A DNA stretch of 64,000 bases from JBDHWG01 sp046328505 (GTDB lineage: Bacteria; Chloroflexota; Anaerolineae; Epilineales; JAHCIE01): assembly GCA_046328505.1 (NCBI GenBank), contig JAXLWL010000003.1:372001-436000 (forward strand). Direction: 5' to 3'. Positions 8,517-18,320 of this stretch are shown piece after piece (positions within the stretch are counted from its first letter, which is position 1; each line of letters opens with the position of its first letter). Position numbers and translations under genes: made by a program. Below the pieces are notes generated by a model. That model saw nothing but the letters and a program-made list of their open reading frames with translations, was not told the origin of the DNA and did not search any database.

Positions 8517-9536
8517 GTGAAGTTCGACGCACTCATTCTCATGGACAAACTCTCCGACGTGCCGAGCCACTCTCGGCTCGCCGAGGAGCTGGGCTTCGAC
8601 GGCCTGTGGACCCATGAGACCGCCCACAATCCCTACTTCCCCCTCGTTCTCGCTGCAGAGCACACGCAGCGCGTCGACCTCGGCACGGCCATCGCCGTGG
8701 CCTTCCCACGCAGCCCAACTATCACCGCCCAGATCGCCTGGGACCTGGCCGCCCAGTCCGACGGGCGGTTCATCCTCGGCCTCGGCACACAGGTGCGCGC
8801 CCACATCGAGCGCCGCTTCGGCGTCGACTTCGAGCACCCCGTCGACCGCCTGCGGGACTATATTCTGGCCATGCGCGCCCTGTGGACCGCGTGGCAGACG
8901 GGTGGTCGGCTCAACTACCGCGGGAAGTTCTACCGCCTGACGCTCATGACGCCGTTCTTCGCCCCCGCGCCCATCGAGAACCCCGACATCCCGGTCTACA
9001 TCGCCGGCGTCAACCGCGGCCTGTGCCACCTCGCCGGGGAGCTATGCCAGGGCTTCCACGTCCACCCCTTCCACTCGCCGAAGTACCTCGCCGAGGCCAT
9101 TCTACCCTGGATCGAGGAAGGCGCCGCCGCGGCCGGCCGGCGCGCTCAGGACGTCGCGCTCGTCGCGCCCGTGTTCGTGATTCCGGAAGACAACCCGCAG
9201 GAGATTGAGGCAACGCGCGAGGCCGTTCGGCGCCAGATCGCGTTCTACGCGTCGACGCCGACGTACAAGAGCGTGCTGGATATTCACGGCTGGGGCTGGG
9301 TGAGCGCGGAGCTGGGCGAGCTGGCGATTCGCCAGAAGTGGGACGAGATGTCGTCTCTCATCAGCGACGACATGCTAGAGGTCTACGCCGTCCAGGGGCG
9401 GTGGGCGGACCTGCCGGGCATGATCAAGCGGCGGTATGGCGGCCTGGTGAGCCGCGTGATGTACTACATGGGGTTCGAGCCGGGCGCGCAGGACGCCCGC
9501 TGGCGGCAGGCTGCTACCCTGTTCCATGCCCCCTGA
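8517..9536 (+). CDS. F420-dependent LLM-class oxidoreductase (TIGR03617-like)
   Basis: 339 aa luciferase-like TIM barrel. The start (KFDALILMDKLSDVP), then GFDGLWTHETAHNP and LGLGTQVRAHIERRFG match the TIGR03617 group of predicted F420-dependent flavin-type oxidoreductases; the substrate is unknown. GTG 8517 is preferred: it follows GGAGGAG (8508-8514) and matches the expected family N-terminus. A longer in-frame start at 8412 lies inside the upstream repeat. Confidence 0.8.
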   Translation: MKFDALILMDKLSDVPSHSRLAEELGFDGLWTHETAHNPYFPLVLAAEHTQRVDLGTAIAVAFPRSPTITAQIAWDLAAQSDGRFILGLGTQVRAHIERRFGVDFEHPVDRLRDYILAMRALWTAWQTGGRLNYRGKFYRLTLMTPFFAPAPIENPDIPVYIAGVNRGLCHLAGELCQGFHVHPFHSPKYLAEAILPWIEEGAAAAGRRAQDVALVAPVFVIPEDNPQEIEATREAVRRQIAFYASTPTYKSVLDIHGWGWVSAELGELAIRQKWDEMSSLISDDMLEVYAVQGRWADLPGMIKRRYGGLVSRVMYYMGFEPGAQDARWRQAATLFHAP

Positions 9537-9548
9537 GATTGTTGGAAT

Positions 9549-9722
9549 TGAGCCACGGAATACACTGAAGACACGAAAGGCCAGTGGGGCGGATAAGGCT
9601 CGCGCTGGAGAGCCATCTCCAGCGCCTCCGACGGGCGGTGGAGTTGGCACTCCACCGCGAGCAAAATGTAGTGACGACTTCAGTCGTTCTGTGAGACTCG
9701 GGAACGACTGAAGTCTTTGCTA
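9549..9722. repeat. Intergenic repeats: CACGGAA half-copy and ACGACTTCAGTCG inverted pair
   Basis: A CCACGGAATACACTGAAG half-copy at about 9553 precedes GTAGTGACGACTTCAGTCGT (from about 9668), which is inverted as ACGACTGAAGTCTTTGCTAC (to about 9722). The second family recurs at 3884 and, notably, inside a gene near 31905-31995. Confidence 0.65.
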
Positions 9723-9739
9723 CGTTGTCGCCAGTTGTG

Positions 9740-10417
9740 CTACAGCGCCTGTGCCGGGCCCTCTTGTGGCGAGAGGGTGCGCCAGAGATAGAGCGTCGCC
9801 ACCGTGCGGTAGGGCTGCCACGGCCCGGCCAGGTCCTCCAGGTCGGGGCGCTTGGGCATGTGGTTCAGCCCATAGAGCAACATGACCGCCTTCCGCAAGC
9901 CCAGGTCATCCACGGGCAGCACGTCGAGCCGCCCCAGGCTGAAGATAAGGAACATCTCGGCCGTCCAGCGCCCGATGCCCTTGACCTCGACGAGGCGTTG
10001 AACTACCTCTTCGTCGTCCATGTCGGCCAGCTGGTTCAGATCGAGATCGCCGTTGGCCACGCGCTCGCCCAGGTCGCGCAGGTAGCGCGATTTCGCCTCC
10101 GACAGCCCCGCCGCACGCATCTCCTCGATCGGCATTGCCGCCACGTTCGCCGGCGTGAACTGCCGCCCATCCGCGAAGACTGCCCTGAAGCGATCCTCAA
10201 TCGTCTGAGCGGCCTTTCCGCTGAGCTGCTGGCTGATAATCGCCGAGACGAGCGAGCCGAAGTAATCCTGGTGTAGCCGCATGCGCAGCGCGCCCATACG
10301 CGTGATAATGGGCGCGAGCAGCCGGTCGGCCTGGTGCAGGTAGACCGCGCCCTCGGCCAGCCGCTGCTCGAATGGTGTCAGATCCGCCATCGGCACTTCA
10401 CGCCTTGCCACGCCCAT
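9740..10417 (-). CDS. DNA-3-methyladenine glycosylase, AlkA/HhH-GPD type
   Basis: 225 aa. It removes alkylated bases from DNA in base excision repair. The helix-hairpin-helix is at residues 143-162 (VEVKGIGRWTAEMFLIFSLG), and the catalytic Asp follows in LPVDDLGLRKA (Asp171). It lacks the N-terminal AlkA domain and the iron-sulfur Cys loop of EndoIII/MutY, as in the short alkyl-base glycosylases. ATG 10417 has GGGGAG seven bases upstream, overlapping the end of the large gene at 10430; the two are 12 bases apart on the same strand. Confidence 0.88.
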   Translation of the reverse strand: MGVARREVPMADLTPFEQRLAEGAVYLHQADRLLAPIITRMGALRMRLHQDYFGSLVSAIISQQLSGKAAQTIEDRFRAVFADGRQFTPANVAAMPIEEMRAAGLSEAKSRYLRDLGERVANGDLDLNQLADMDDEEVVQRLVEVKGIGRWTAEMFLIFSLGRLDVLPVDDLGLRKAVMLLYGLNHMPKRPDLEDLAGPWQPYRTVATLYLWRTLSPQEGPAQAL

Positions 10418-10429
10418 CGCTTCGCTCCC

Positions 10430-13400
10430 CTACGGGCGGCAGATGTTCAACCTCACATCGTCGAGGTACATCCACGACCGGTTGCTGCCACCGTCGTTGT
10501 ACACCGAGAAGTACACGCTGATTTGCTGGCCGCGAATGTCGTCCGACAACTGGCGGAGCAGGTCGAAGGAGCGGTACTGCCAGGTCGTGGCCGACGTGTT
10601 CTCGCGCATCAGCGTCCCCAGGTTTTGAGCACCGCCCGCGCCGACGTCGCCCTTGAAAATCGCGGCGAGCTGCACATTGTCCGTCAAATTATAGCGCTCA
10701 GTGTCCGGCCAGTACCAATAGCTTAGCGTGACCTGGGTCGCATCCGGCGGGATCGTCACCACCTGCCATGTGCTCGACCACGCGCGCACATACGGGTCGG
10801 CCGTGCGCAAGCCCATGAATGCATACGCCGTGCCATCATGCGCTGGCGCGTACGTCGAGCGCCGCGCGTTCAGGCCGGAGAACACCCACGGCGGCGCGTC
10901 ACGCACGTCATCCGGCGCGGGCGTCTCGAAGCTGCCGTTGATCAGGAGGTTGCTGCAGCCCGAGGGAACGGTGGCCGTGGGCGTCACTGTGACGCGCGTC
11001 GGCGTCGGCGTCAGCGTCGGCGTGTCGGTCGCTATCGGCGTCGACGTGATTGTCGGCGTCAGCGTCGGTGTGCGGGTCGGCCGCGGCGTCGCGGTGTCGG
11101 TCGGTGTGCTGGTAATCGTCGGCGTGTTCGTGATCGTCGGCGTCGACGTGGTGGTCGGCGTCTGGGTCGTGGTCGGCGTCAGCGTCACGGTGCGCGTGTT
11201 GGTCGGCGTCGGCGATGGGCCTACCGTCGGCGTGAACGTCGTCGTCGGAGTCGATGTGACGGTCGGCGTCAGCGTGCGAGTCGGCGTCGGCGTGAACGTC
11301 GATGTCGGTGTGGGTGTGTCGGTCGGCGTATTTGTCGGCGTGCTTGTCGGCGTCGGCGTGCTCGTCGGCGGCAGCGATATTGTCACCGAACCGCCGATGC
11401 CGACGCTGGTGATGGCCTCCGCCGCCGCGCTGGCGAAGCGCACCTGGTTGAATGCCAGCGTTGACACACCCGGTTGCTTCGCTCGGAACAGGATGGTCGC
11501 CAACCGCCCGCTGCCTGACAGGGGACGAGCCGGCGCGAGGAGTGTGACGCTGTACTGGGCAAGGCCGGTCGAGTTGTTTGCCTGGTTGCGGGCGATGAAT
11601 CCCTGGGCCGGGTCGGGGAAGACGCCGGGCACAACCTGGATACCGTTCAAGCTCGGCTGAGCGTCGATGACCTCCAGCAGATTCGGGTCGAACGACAGAG
11701 TCACCTCGACGCCAAACAGGTTGATGACGTTATCGATCAGCAGGTCCACGGGGATTGTGTCCCCGACGTAGCCCGCAGCATCCCGCGGCGACACCGACAC
11801 CCGCGCCAGGGGCAGGTAAGCGGCCTTGACGAGCGCGGGCAAGAACTGGCGCGGCGTGCGCACGGGCGTCTGCGTCGGTGTTGGGGTGATTGTCGGCGGA
11901 GTCGTCACTGTGACCGCCGCCTGGTATGCCGTCACACTCGGCGTCCCGCCCGCGCTGGTCTGCAAGACGACCGAGCTAAAGCGGACAAGACGCGTGCCAA
12001 CGGACTTCGCCTGGAAGGTGATGCGCGCCATGCGCCCGCTGCCCTCGGCGGGCGGCACGCCGGGATTCAGGCGAACGCCGTATACAATCAGACCGCCGGT
12101 GTTGTCGGCGTTGTTCTGCACCGTGCCAAGGTCGGGGTCGGGGAAGGTGCCGGGCGCGATCTGGATCCCCGATTGGCTGGCGTCCTGGTCAACGACCTGG
12201 AGCTGGTTCGGATCGAAGCTGATGGTGGTCGTGATGGCCGTCACATCCCCCACGTCCTCCAGATAGACGTCGAGGCTCGTCTCATCGCCGATGCCGAGCT
12301 GAACCGCCGCCGGGAGCAGACGAATCTGTGGGCGGTGAACGATGGGCGTGGTCGCCGTCGGGGTCGGCGTGGGAGCGACGACGACCGCGGACCCGCTCTG
12401 CACGGTCACGTCAATCGTCGCGCCGGATTGGGTCGTAAACAATACGTTCTGTAAAGTCAAAGCGCTGGTCCCGGCGGACAGCGCCTTGAAAGTAATCTGA
12501 GCCACAACACCACCGCCGCTATCCGCCGCGCCCGGTGGAACGACACTCACTCTGTATTGCACGGTGCCGGCGTTGTTGTCGGCGGTGTTGAAAAGCGTCA
12601 CTCTCGGCGCGGCCGGGAACGGCCCCGGCGAGACCTGGATGCCGGGCGTGGATGGGTCAGCGTCTTCAACCGAGATGATGGTGGGGTCGAAGGCCAGTGT
12701 GAAGCCCGCGCCGTACACGTCGGTGACGTCGGAGGCATAGACGTTGACGGTGAACGTGGACCCGACCAGGATTGGGCTAGAGGGCGCGAGGACGCTGAGA
12801 CGGCCGGCGCTCGGCACAATCGTCGCCTCCGGCTCCAAAGCCGCCTCGGCCGTCGCGGGACTCCAGAAGGCCAGGTTTAGCTCACACAGCGTATCGCGGA
12901 GCCTATCGAGGGGCGGCGACTCGGCCGCCAGGGTGTCCCCGACGCGGCAAAGCCATGTCGGCGGCTCCTCTCCCGTCTGCCTGGCCACGCTCATCTGCCG
13001 CGCGTCCGCTTCGCCCGCGCCCGTCCGTCCTCCACCGAGGACGTAGGGCAGGTAGAGGCGCCACGGCATGGGCGGGGATGTGGGAGTCACCGTGGGGCTG
13101 ACCGCCGGCGTCGCCGTTGGTGTGGCCGTCGGCGTTGAGGTCGCCGTTGAGGTGGGTGTGTTCGACGCGCTGGCCGGGTCGAAAGTCGCCGTGACCGATG
13201 GCGTCGGCAGCACCTGGAGGTACACCAGGCTACCGGGCGTCACATCCTGAACCAAAACCGGCGCCAGATACACAATACACAGGGAATTCGGCACCGACGT
13301 GATGCCTTCGAGGTGATAGCGCGTCACGTCGTTGGCAAGGTAGAAATAGCCGCTCGGCAGAAGCCCCATGAAATCCTGACAGGTGCCGGCGGCCGGCCGA

Positions 13401-15703
13401 ACGACGATAGCCTGTTCGGACTTCTTGGACGGCACCACAACACAGCCGATTGGCGCGGGGCCGGAGCCGGGCGCCGCAATCGTCGCGCACGGCGAGGGTG
13501 TCGCGGTCGGCGTCAACGTCGTCGTCGGCGTGCTCGTGAGTGTGTCTACAGGCGTCGGCGTCCACGTCCCGGTCGGCGTGGCGGTCGCCGTGACCGTCGC
13601 CGTCGCGGTCACGGTTGCCGTCGCGGTCGACGTGACGGTTGCCGTCTTCGTCGCTGTCGGTGTGAGCGTGGCGGTCGCCGTCGCGGTCGCCGTCGCGGTC
13701 GCGGTTGGGGTCGCGGTCGATGTCGCCGTCGCGGTCGCGGTCGGCGTATTGGTGGGCGTCACGGTAGGCGTGTCGGTCACCGTCGGCGTCAGGGTATCGG
13801 TCGGCGTTAGGGTAATGGTAGGCGTAGAAGTCTCGGTTGGACTTTCGAGCGGCGTGACAGTGATTGTCGGAGTATCCGTCGGCGTTGGAGACGGGGTATC
13901 CGTCGGCGTCGGGGTCGACGTCGGGGTCGGCGTAGCCGTCGCCGTGGACGTAGCGGTGGGAGTCGGCGTCGGTGGGACGAAGCCGACAAAGTAGAGGACG
14001 CGCCCATTCGCGACATCGATGGACCAGTCATAGGTGCAGGTGCCGTCGGCGTAGCAGCTCCGTTCTGGTGTCGGCTCCGGCGTTTGAGCGCCGCCAAGAT
14101 TCGGCCCGGCGTAGACATTGATCCACTCGCTGGCGCCTGTCGAGGGCCGAGGATCGGCATGGATCGTGAAGTTGCCGCTGCGGTTGGTTGGGAAACAGAC
14201 CGGCTCCCGCTCGGCGCCGGTAAACGTGAAGGAGCCGGAGTAGCCCTGGTCAATCGACAGGTACGCCCCGGTGATCGATGCCTCGCCGGCCGAGCACGTC
14301 CCGTTGTGGTCCTTGTCGTTGCAGACGAAGACGCATAGGCCGTTGGGGGCAAACGTAGGTGTCGGGCGCGGCGTGTTCGTCGCCGTCGCCGGACCCGCCG
14401 TGCGTGTGATCGTCGGCGTGCTCGTCGGTGTGGGCGAGAATGTCGGCGTGCCGGTGTCGAGAGGGGTGAGGGTGGGCGTCAGCGATGCGCGCAGGTGCCA
14501 CTCGCCAAAGTAGACGCCATCTCCCGGCTGCTGGTTGAGCACGCGTTGTTGCACGCGCCCGGTGACCGACTGCCACTCTCCTAGCGATCCCGGCGGCAGC
14601 TCGTGCACGTAGTAGGTCGTTCCGAAGGAGAGCAGGCCTGACGGTGTGCATCGCGGGCCGTCCGTCGTCGTCCACGAAGTGATGACGTCCGGCGAGTTCA
14701 TCGTGCTCGCCGCGTTGGTGGAAATCCAGACCGACGCATTGGGCAGAAGAGGGTCGAGGCCGGCGTCATAGGCGCCGTTGTTGTTCGCGTCCTCATACAC
14801 CCACACGCAAATGAGGCCGGCCGGAATCGGCGTGCGCGTCGGTGTCGTCGTCGGGCTGGGCGTATTCGTGGGCGTCGGCGTGTTGGTCGGGGTCACCGTC
14901 GGCGTCTCTGTCAAGGTCGGCGTCGGCGACGGCGTAATGTTGGATGGCCCGACTCCAAACACCAGGGGCGCGGGCAAGCCGCTGCCTAGCTGAGGCGGCG
15001 ATGGGGTGAAGTAGATATCCGACGGCGTCGTCGGCACGTTGCCACTACTCGCCGTCACGGACAGCCTGTAAGGCGCCTCGGGCGACAGCCCGCTGAAACA
15101 GTGGGGCTGCGACGCATCCGTGGTCGTGTACTCGGCGACCTTCGTCGGCGACCCGAGACTGTAGACATAGAGGCTCAGGATAGAGCCAGGCGACGGCCCT
15201 TCGCCGGCGTCCTGGTGGCCGCTGCCGTTGGCGTCATAGTAGACGTACGCGCAGACGTCTGTCGTATCGACCGTCAGGTTGACCTGGCTCGACGCGCCGG
15301 GCGTGAAGCTGACGGACGTGTTGCGCGCCGTCTGCCACAGCACCTTGAACGTCAACGGGTCCCCTGGCCGGGCGCCGTTCCGCTGCCCGTTCGTCGACGT
15401 GTCCTGGGGAACGACGATCGAATAGACCGCCTGCCCCCCCACCGTCGCGGCAGTCACCGGCCCGGCGATTTGCGTGTCGGACACCCACACCGTGACGGTC
15501 CACGGCTGTGGGGCGCGGCTAAAGAAGTTGATGGTCCCGGTGTAGGTCGCGGACGCCGCGGCGCCCGTCTCGGATGCGGCGGGCGCGGCATCGACTGCGG
15601 CCCTGGCCGCGCCGGCGCTGCCGACTCCCAGGCTGCCCCACGCGACGGCCGCCAGAAGCAGTCCCACGACCAGGCTGGCGATCACGCCGTTCTGGTGCTT
15701 CAC
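10430..15703 (-). CDS. Large secreted protein: SdrD-B-like, cohesin-like and C-terminal binding modules
   Basis: 1757 aa, GTG start with GAGGAG nine bases upstream. Order: signal peptide (1-35); three Cys-containing units of SdrD-B/filament type at about 150, 296 and 454 (for example CVWVYEDANNNGAYDAG), separated by TPT-rich linkers; a long TPT linker (about 575-730); an internal WRLYLPYVLGGGR near 880; three cohesin-like beta modules at about 968-1105, 1121-1258 and 1294-1438 (each with V(Y/F)G.....FDP and ...GI.V.PG.FP); another TPT linker (1441-1576); and a C-terminal jelly-roll-like domain starting NLLINGSFETP. Likely a surface adhesin or scaffold. No catalytic domain is seen, and no dockerin was recognised in the window. 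Confidence 0.8.
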   Translation of the reverse strand: MKHQNGVIASLVVGLLLAAVAWGSLGVGSAGAARAAVDAAPAASETGAAASATYTGTINFFSRAPQPWTVTVWVSDTQIAGPVTAATVGGQAVYSIVVPQDTSTNGQRNGARPGDPLTFKVLWQTARNTSVSFTPGASSQVNLTVDTTDVCAYVYYDANGSGHQDAGEGPSPGSILSLYVYSLGSPTKVAEYTTTDASQPHCFSGLSPEAPYRLSVTASSGNVPTTPSDIYFTPSPPQLGSGLPAPLVFGVGPSNITPSPTPTLTETPTVTPTNTPTPTNTPSPTTTPTRTPIPAGLICVWVYEDANNNGAYDAGLDPLLPNASVWISTNAASTMNSPDVITSWTTTDGPRCTPSGLLSFGTTYYVHELPPGSLGEWQSVTGRVQQRVLNQQPGDGVYFGEWHLRASLTPTLTPLDTGTPTFSPTPTSTPTITRTAGPATATNTPRPTPTFAPNGLCVFVCNDKDHNGTCSAGEASITGAYLSIDQGYSGSFTFTGAEREPVCFPTNRSGNFTIHADPRPSTGASEWINVYAGPNLGGAQTPEPTPERSCYADGTCTYDWSIDVANGRVLYFVGFVPPTPTPTATSTATATPTPTSTPTPTDTPSPTPTDTPTITVTPLESPTETSTPTITLTPTDTLTPTVTDTPTVTPTNTPTATATATSTATPTATATATATATATLTPTATKTATVTSTATATVTATATVTATATPTGTWTPTPVDTLTSTPTTTLTPTATPSPCATIAAPGSGPAPIGCVVVPSKKSEQAIVVRPAAGTCQDFMGLLPSGYFYLANDVTRYHLEGITSVPNSLCIVYLAPVLVQDVTPGSLVYLQVLPTPSVTATFDPASASNTPTSTATSTPTATPTATPAVSPTVTPTSPPMPWRLYLPYVLGGGRTGAGEADARQMSVARQTGEEPPTWLCRVGDTLAAESPPLDRLRDTLCELNLAFWSPATAEAALEPEATIVPSAGRLSVLAPSSPILVGSTFTVNVYASDVTDVYGAGFTLAFDPTIISVEDADPSTPGIQVSPGPFPAAPRVTLFNTADNNAGTVQYRVSVVPPGAADSGGGVVAQITFKALSAGTSALTLQNVLFTTQSGATIDVTVQSGSAVVVAPTPTPTATTPIVHRPQIRLLPAAVQLGIGDETSLDVYLEDVGDVTAITTTISFDPNQLQVVDQDASQSGIQIAPGTFPDPDLGTVQNNADNTGGLIVYGVRLNPGVPPAEGSGRMARITFQAKSVGTRLVRFSSVVLQTSAGGTPSVTAYQAAVTVTTPPTITPTPTQTPVRTPRQFLPALVKAAYLPLARVSVSPRDAAGYVGDTIPVDLLIDNVINLFGVEVTLSFDPNLLEVIDAQPSLNGIQVVPGVFPDPAQGFIARNQANNSTGLAQYSVTLLAPARPLSGSGRLATILFRAKQPGVSTLAFNQVRFASAAAEAITSVGIGGSVTISLPPTSTPTPTSTPTNTPTDTPTPTSTFTPTPTRTLTPTVTSTPTTTFTPTVGPSPTPTNTRTVTLTPTTTQTPTTTSTPTITNTPTITSTPTDTATPRPTRTPTLTPTITSTPIATDTPTLTPTPTRVTVTPTATVPSGCSNLLINGSFETPAPDDVRDAPPWVFSGLNARRSTYAPAHDGTAYAFMGLRTADPYVRAWSSTWQVVTIPPDATQVTLSYWYWPDTERYNLTDNVQLAAIFKGDVGAGGAQNLGTLMRENTSATTWQYRSFDLLRQLSDDIRGQQISVYFSVYNDGGSNRSWMYLDDVRLNICRP
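10978..11375. repeat. Low-complexity GTCGGCGT-type repeat encoding a Thr-Pro linker
   Basis: On the minus strand this encodes (T-P-T) units in the large secreted protein. The plus strand shows quasi-periodic GTCGGCGT and GTCGGTGT units. Such tracts vary in length between strains and can be mis-assembled. Confidence 0.8.
13499..13975. repeat. Second, longer Thr-Pro-encoding low-complexity tract
   Basis: Mainly GTCGCGGTC, GTCGCCGTC and GTCGGCGT units, read on the minus strand as TPT/TAT linker. Several 12-base stretches repeat exactly, so slippage is likely. Confidence 0.8.
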
Positions 15704-15880
15704 CGACTTAAGCTCCTCACCGGATGCCCCTCTTCACCCAGTCGACTAAAGCCCGGTCTCGACAGGCCGAGCGCAGACTTCCTCCATGCCACTAACCGCT
15801 TCACAGTCCCCCTTTGCGGAGTTGACCCCACTCCATCGCCAGCATACAATCGACCAGGATGATCCAGGATGGAGAAAACT

Positions 15881-17062
15881 ATGACCAACGAATTCCTGAG
15901 CCTGATGCGCGAGCTTGAAAGCGCCTATCTCAACGACCTCGCCGAGATGGTTAACATTGATTGCGGCACCGAGACCAAGCCCGGTGTCGACGCTGTCGGC
16001 GACATGATGCGCCGGCACTTCGCCGCGATTGGCGCCGACGTGCAGACATTTCCCCAGACCGAGTACGGCGACTGCCTCCTCGGCACGCTGCGCGGCTCCG
16101 GCGCGGCACGCATCTTCATGATCGGCCACCTAGACACCGTGTACCCCGTGGGTACGGCGGCGGCCCGGCCGATGCGGCAAGAAGGCGATCGCCTCCTCGG
16201 CCCCGGCGTGTGCGACATGAAGAACGGGCTTCTCGCCGGCGTCTACGCCCTGCGTCTTCTCCAGGCGGTGGGCTGGAACGACTTCGCCGAAATCCGATAT
16301 TTCTGCAATTCGGACGAAGAGGTCGGCTCGCCCGCCTCCCGCGCCGTCTACCCGGCTTTCGTCGCCGGCTGTGACGCCGCTCTGGTGCTCGAGTCCGGCC
16401 GCCCCAACGGCGACATCGTGACCGCGCGCAAAGGCAGCGCCTTCTACACCGTCGACGTCACGGGCCGCGCCGCGCACGCTGGCGTCGAGCCGGAGAAGGG
16501 CGCGAGCGCCATTCTGGCGTTGGCCCACCTGACCGTCGCGCTCCACGCGCTGAACGGTGTCCGCCCCGGCGTCACCGTCAATGTCGGTGTCGTCAACGGC
16601 GGCACGAAGGGCAATGTGGTCCCGGCCGAGGCGCGCGCCCAGGTAGACGTGCGCGCCCTGACGAGCGAGGACCTGGCCTTCGTGGACAACCGGCTGCGCG
16701 AGCTTGCCGCTATGCCCGCTGTGCCCGGCGTGACAATCCACGTGGCCGGCGGTAGCGATAACCCGCCGATGCCGCGGCTGGCCGCGAGTGCCCGCCTGGC
16801 CGAGATCGCCCAGGAGGCGGCGTCCCAGACGGGCTTCCGGGTCGGCGAAAATCTTTCGGGGGGAGTTTCCGACGCAAACTATTGCGCCGCCCAGGGTGTT
16901 CCCACACTGGACGGCCTCGGTCCGGTCGGCGGCCAGGATCATAGCCCGGCCGAGTACCTTGAGGTCGAAAGTATTGTCCCCCGTGTCGCCATGCTGGCCC
17001 GTCTCCTCCAGCTCATCGCTGAGGAAGCCCCCACGCTGCGCGCCTTGCGCACGGCGTCCTGA
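15881..17062 (+). CDS. M20 family metallopeptidase (carboxypeptidase G2-like)
   Basis: 393 aa cytoplasmic zinc peptidase/amidohydrolase. The two-zinc site is complete: GHLDTVYPVG (His, Asp), GVCDMKNGL (bridging Asp) and SDEEVGS (general base and ligand Glu), then LESGRPNGD and, near the C-terminus, GGQDHSPAEY with the last His ligand. The dimerisation domain has GRAAHAGVEPEKGASAI. It resembles glutamate carboxypeptidases that cleave a C-terminal Glu from acyl-Glu compounds. ATG 15881 has GGAG six bases upstream; an in-frame ATG at 15869 is the alternative. Confidence 0.88.
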   Translation: MTNEFLSLMRELESAYLNDLAEMVNIDCGTETKPGVDAVGDMMRRHFAAIGADVQTFPQTEYGDCLLGTLRGSGAARIFMIGHLDTVYPVGTAAARPMRQEGDRLLGPGVCDMKNGLLAGVYALRLLQAVGWNDFAEIRYFCNSDEEVGSPASRAVYPAFVAGCDAALVLESGRPNGDIVTARKGSAFYTVDVTGRAAHAGVEPEKGASAILALAHLTVALHALNGVRPGVTVNVGVVNGGTKGNVVPAEARAQVDVRALTSEDLAFVDNRLRELAAMPAVPGVTIHVAGGSDNPPMPRLAASARLAEIAQEAASQTGFRVGENLSGGVSDANYCAAQGVPTLDGLGPVGGQDHSPAEYLEVESIVPRVAMLARLLQLIAEEAPTLRALRTAS

Positions 17063-17104
17063 AACCGTTGGAAAGGAACTCGCAACGGTCATATAGCAAG
17101 ACGC

Positions 17105-17926
17105 TCAACCCGCCATTTCGATACGAACCCCGGCAAGGAAGTCGCCCAATGCGGTGTTGAACGCTGCCGGCGCTTCCATAGGGCTGAGATGGCCTGCCGC
17201 CGGCACGGTCACCACGCGGCTCCCGGCAATGGCCGCCCCCATCTCCTCGTGAACGGACGGCGGCGCGAGTGTATCCTCTGCGCCGACCAGGATGAGCGTC
17301 GGGACAGTGATCGTCGCCAGCGTCGGCGTCGAGTCCGGCCGCTCGGCCAGCGCCCCCAGCGCGCCAATCACCCCATTCGCCGGAACTGCCGCCGCCCGCG
17401 CGCGCACCGCGTCCAGCAGCGCCGGGTTCTCGGCCTTCGTCGTCGCCCCTACCAGGCCGGCGGTGAAGGTATCGGTGAAGCTGCGCACTCCGGCGTGGCG
17501 CACTTGCTCGATGGCGCGATAGCGGTTCTGGCGCGCCTCCGGCGTGTCGGGCGTGTGCCGCGTGTCAGCCAGCAGCAACGCCCCGACGCGGGAAGCATGC
17601 CGTCGCCAGAAAGCGAACGCGACGTAGCCGCCCATGCTCAGGCCGCCCAGGACGACGCGTGCCACACCGAGGGTGTCGAGCAGCGCCGCGAGATCGTCGG
17701 CGTAGCCATCCATACTATACGGCGGAGGCGTGGCGTCGGTGTCACCAAAGCCGCGCAGGTCGGGCGCGATGAGCCGATAGCCCGCCGCGACGACGGCGTC
17801 GCGCTGCGCGTCCCACATCCAGCGGCCCAGGGGGAAGCCGTGCACAAGCAGGACGACGGGCGCGCCTGCCGGCCCGGTGTCGTCGTACGCCATGCGGAGT
17901 CCATTGACCTGCGCCGTGTGGCTCAT
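17105..17926 (-). CDS. Alpha/beta hydrolase
   Basis: 273 aa, standard fold length. The oxyanion HGFPLG is near residue 30, the nucleophile is in GGLSMGG (about 95), the acid in VGAEDTL (about 215) and the His in AGHLSP (about 243), giving a full Ser-Asp-His triad. The substrate cannot be told; nearest in style are esterases and AB-hydrolase-1 enzymes such as 3-oxoadipate enol-lactonase. ATG 17926 follows GGAGGG. It lies 16 bases after the small membrane protein gene and is probably its operon partner. Confidence 0.85.
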   Translation of the reverse strand: MSHTAQVNGLRMAYDDTGPAGAPVVLLVHGFPLGRWMWDAQRDAVVAAGYRLIAPDLRGFGDTDATPPPYSMDGYADDLAALLDTLGVARVVLGGLSMGGYVAFAFWRRHASRVGALLLADTRHTPDTPEARQNRYRAIEQVRHAGVRSFTDTFTAGLVGATTKAENPALLDAVRARAAAVPANGVIGALGALAERPDSTPTLATITVPTLILVGAEDTLAPPSVHEEMGAAIAGSRVVTVPAAGHLSPMEAPAAFNTALGDFLAGVRIEMAG

Positions 17927-17942
17927 GCGCCCTCCCTCTCGG

Positions 17943-18320
17943 TTACTGGAGCGCGGTCGCCATGCCGCGCCATACGAGCGCAATGACAATGGCGCATACA
18001 AGCCCGATGATGAGCATGCCCCGCCGCCACTGCGTCGACTGCAGATACAGGTAGGCGATGGGCAGCGCCAGGAGGGCCAGCGCGCCGTAGAGATAGTGGA
18101 TGAGCTGCGCGGCGCGTAGGCCGGTGACGAGCAGCGTCAGGCCGAGAAGCGCCTGCGCCGCGATTAAAACGATGCCCAGCGCCAGGCTGAAGAAATAGCC
18201 GGGGTTGAAGGGCAGCCGCCGAAAGTACAGCCACAGCCCCCACACCGCCATGACGGCCATGTAGCCCATGAGGACGTAGGGCAAACGAGAGTGGATTTGC
18301 AGCAACAATGCGATGAGCAC
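17943..18320 (-). CDS. Small four-helix membrane protein
   Basis: 125 aa with four predicted membrane helices (about 12-32, 42-62, 68-92 and 100-118). Its GTG start at 18320 directly abuts the stop codon of the Mrr-type gene (18321-18323), with GAGGA upstream, so the two are translationally coupled. No family is recognised; the coupling is the only functional clue. Confidence 0.7.
   Translation of the reverse strand: MLIALLLQIHSRLPYVLMGYMAVMAVWGLWLYFRRLPFNPGYFFSLALGIVLIAAQALLGLTLLVTGLRAAQLIHYLYGALALLALPIAYLYLQSTQWRRGMLIIGLVCAIVIALVWRGMATALQ

Noticed and set aside
10978..11375. Possible CRISPR-like periodic repeats
   Set aside because: Units are only 6-12 bases without unique spacers; this is linker-coding low complexity.
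13383..13994. Long plus-strand ORF rich in Val and Gly
   Set aside because: It is the antisense reading of the Thr-Pro linker in the minus-strand secreted protein.
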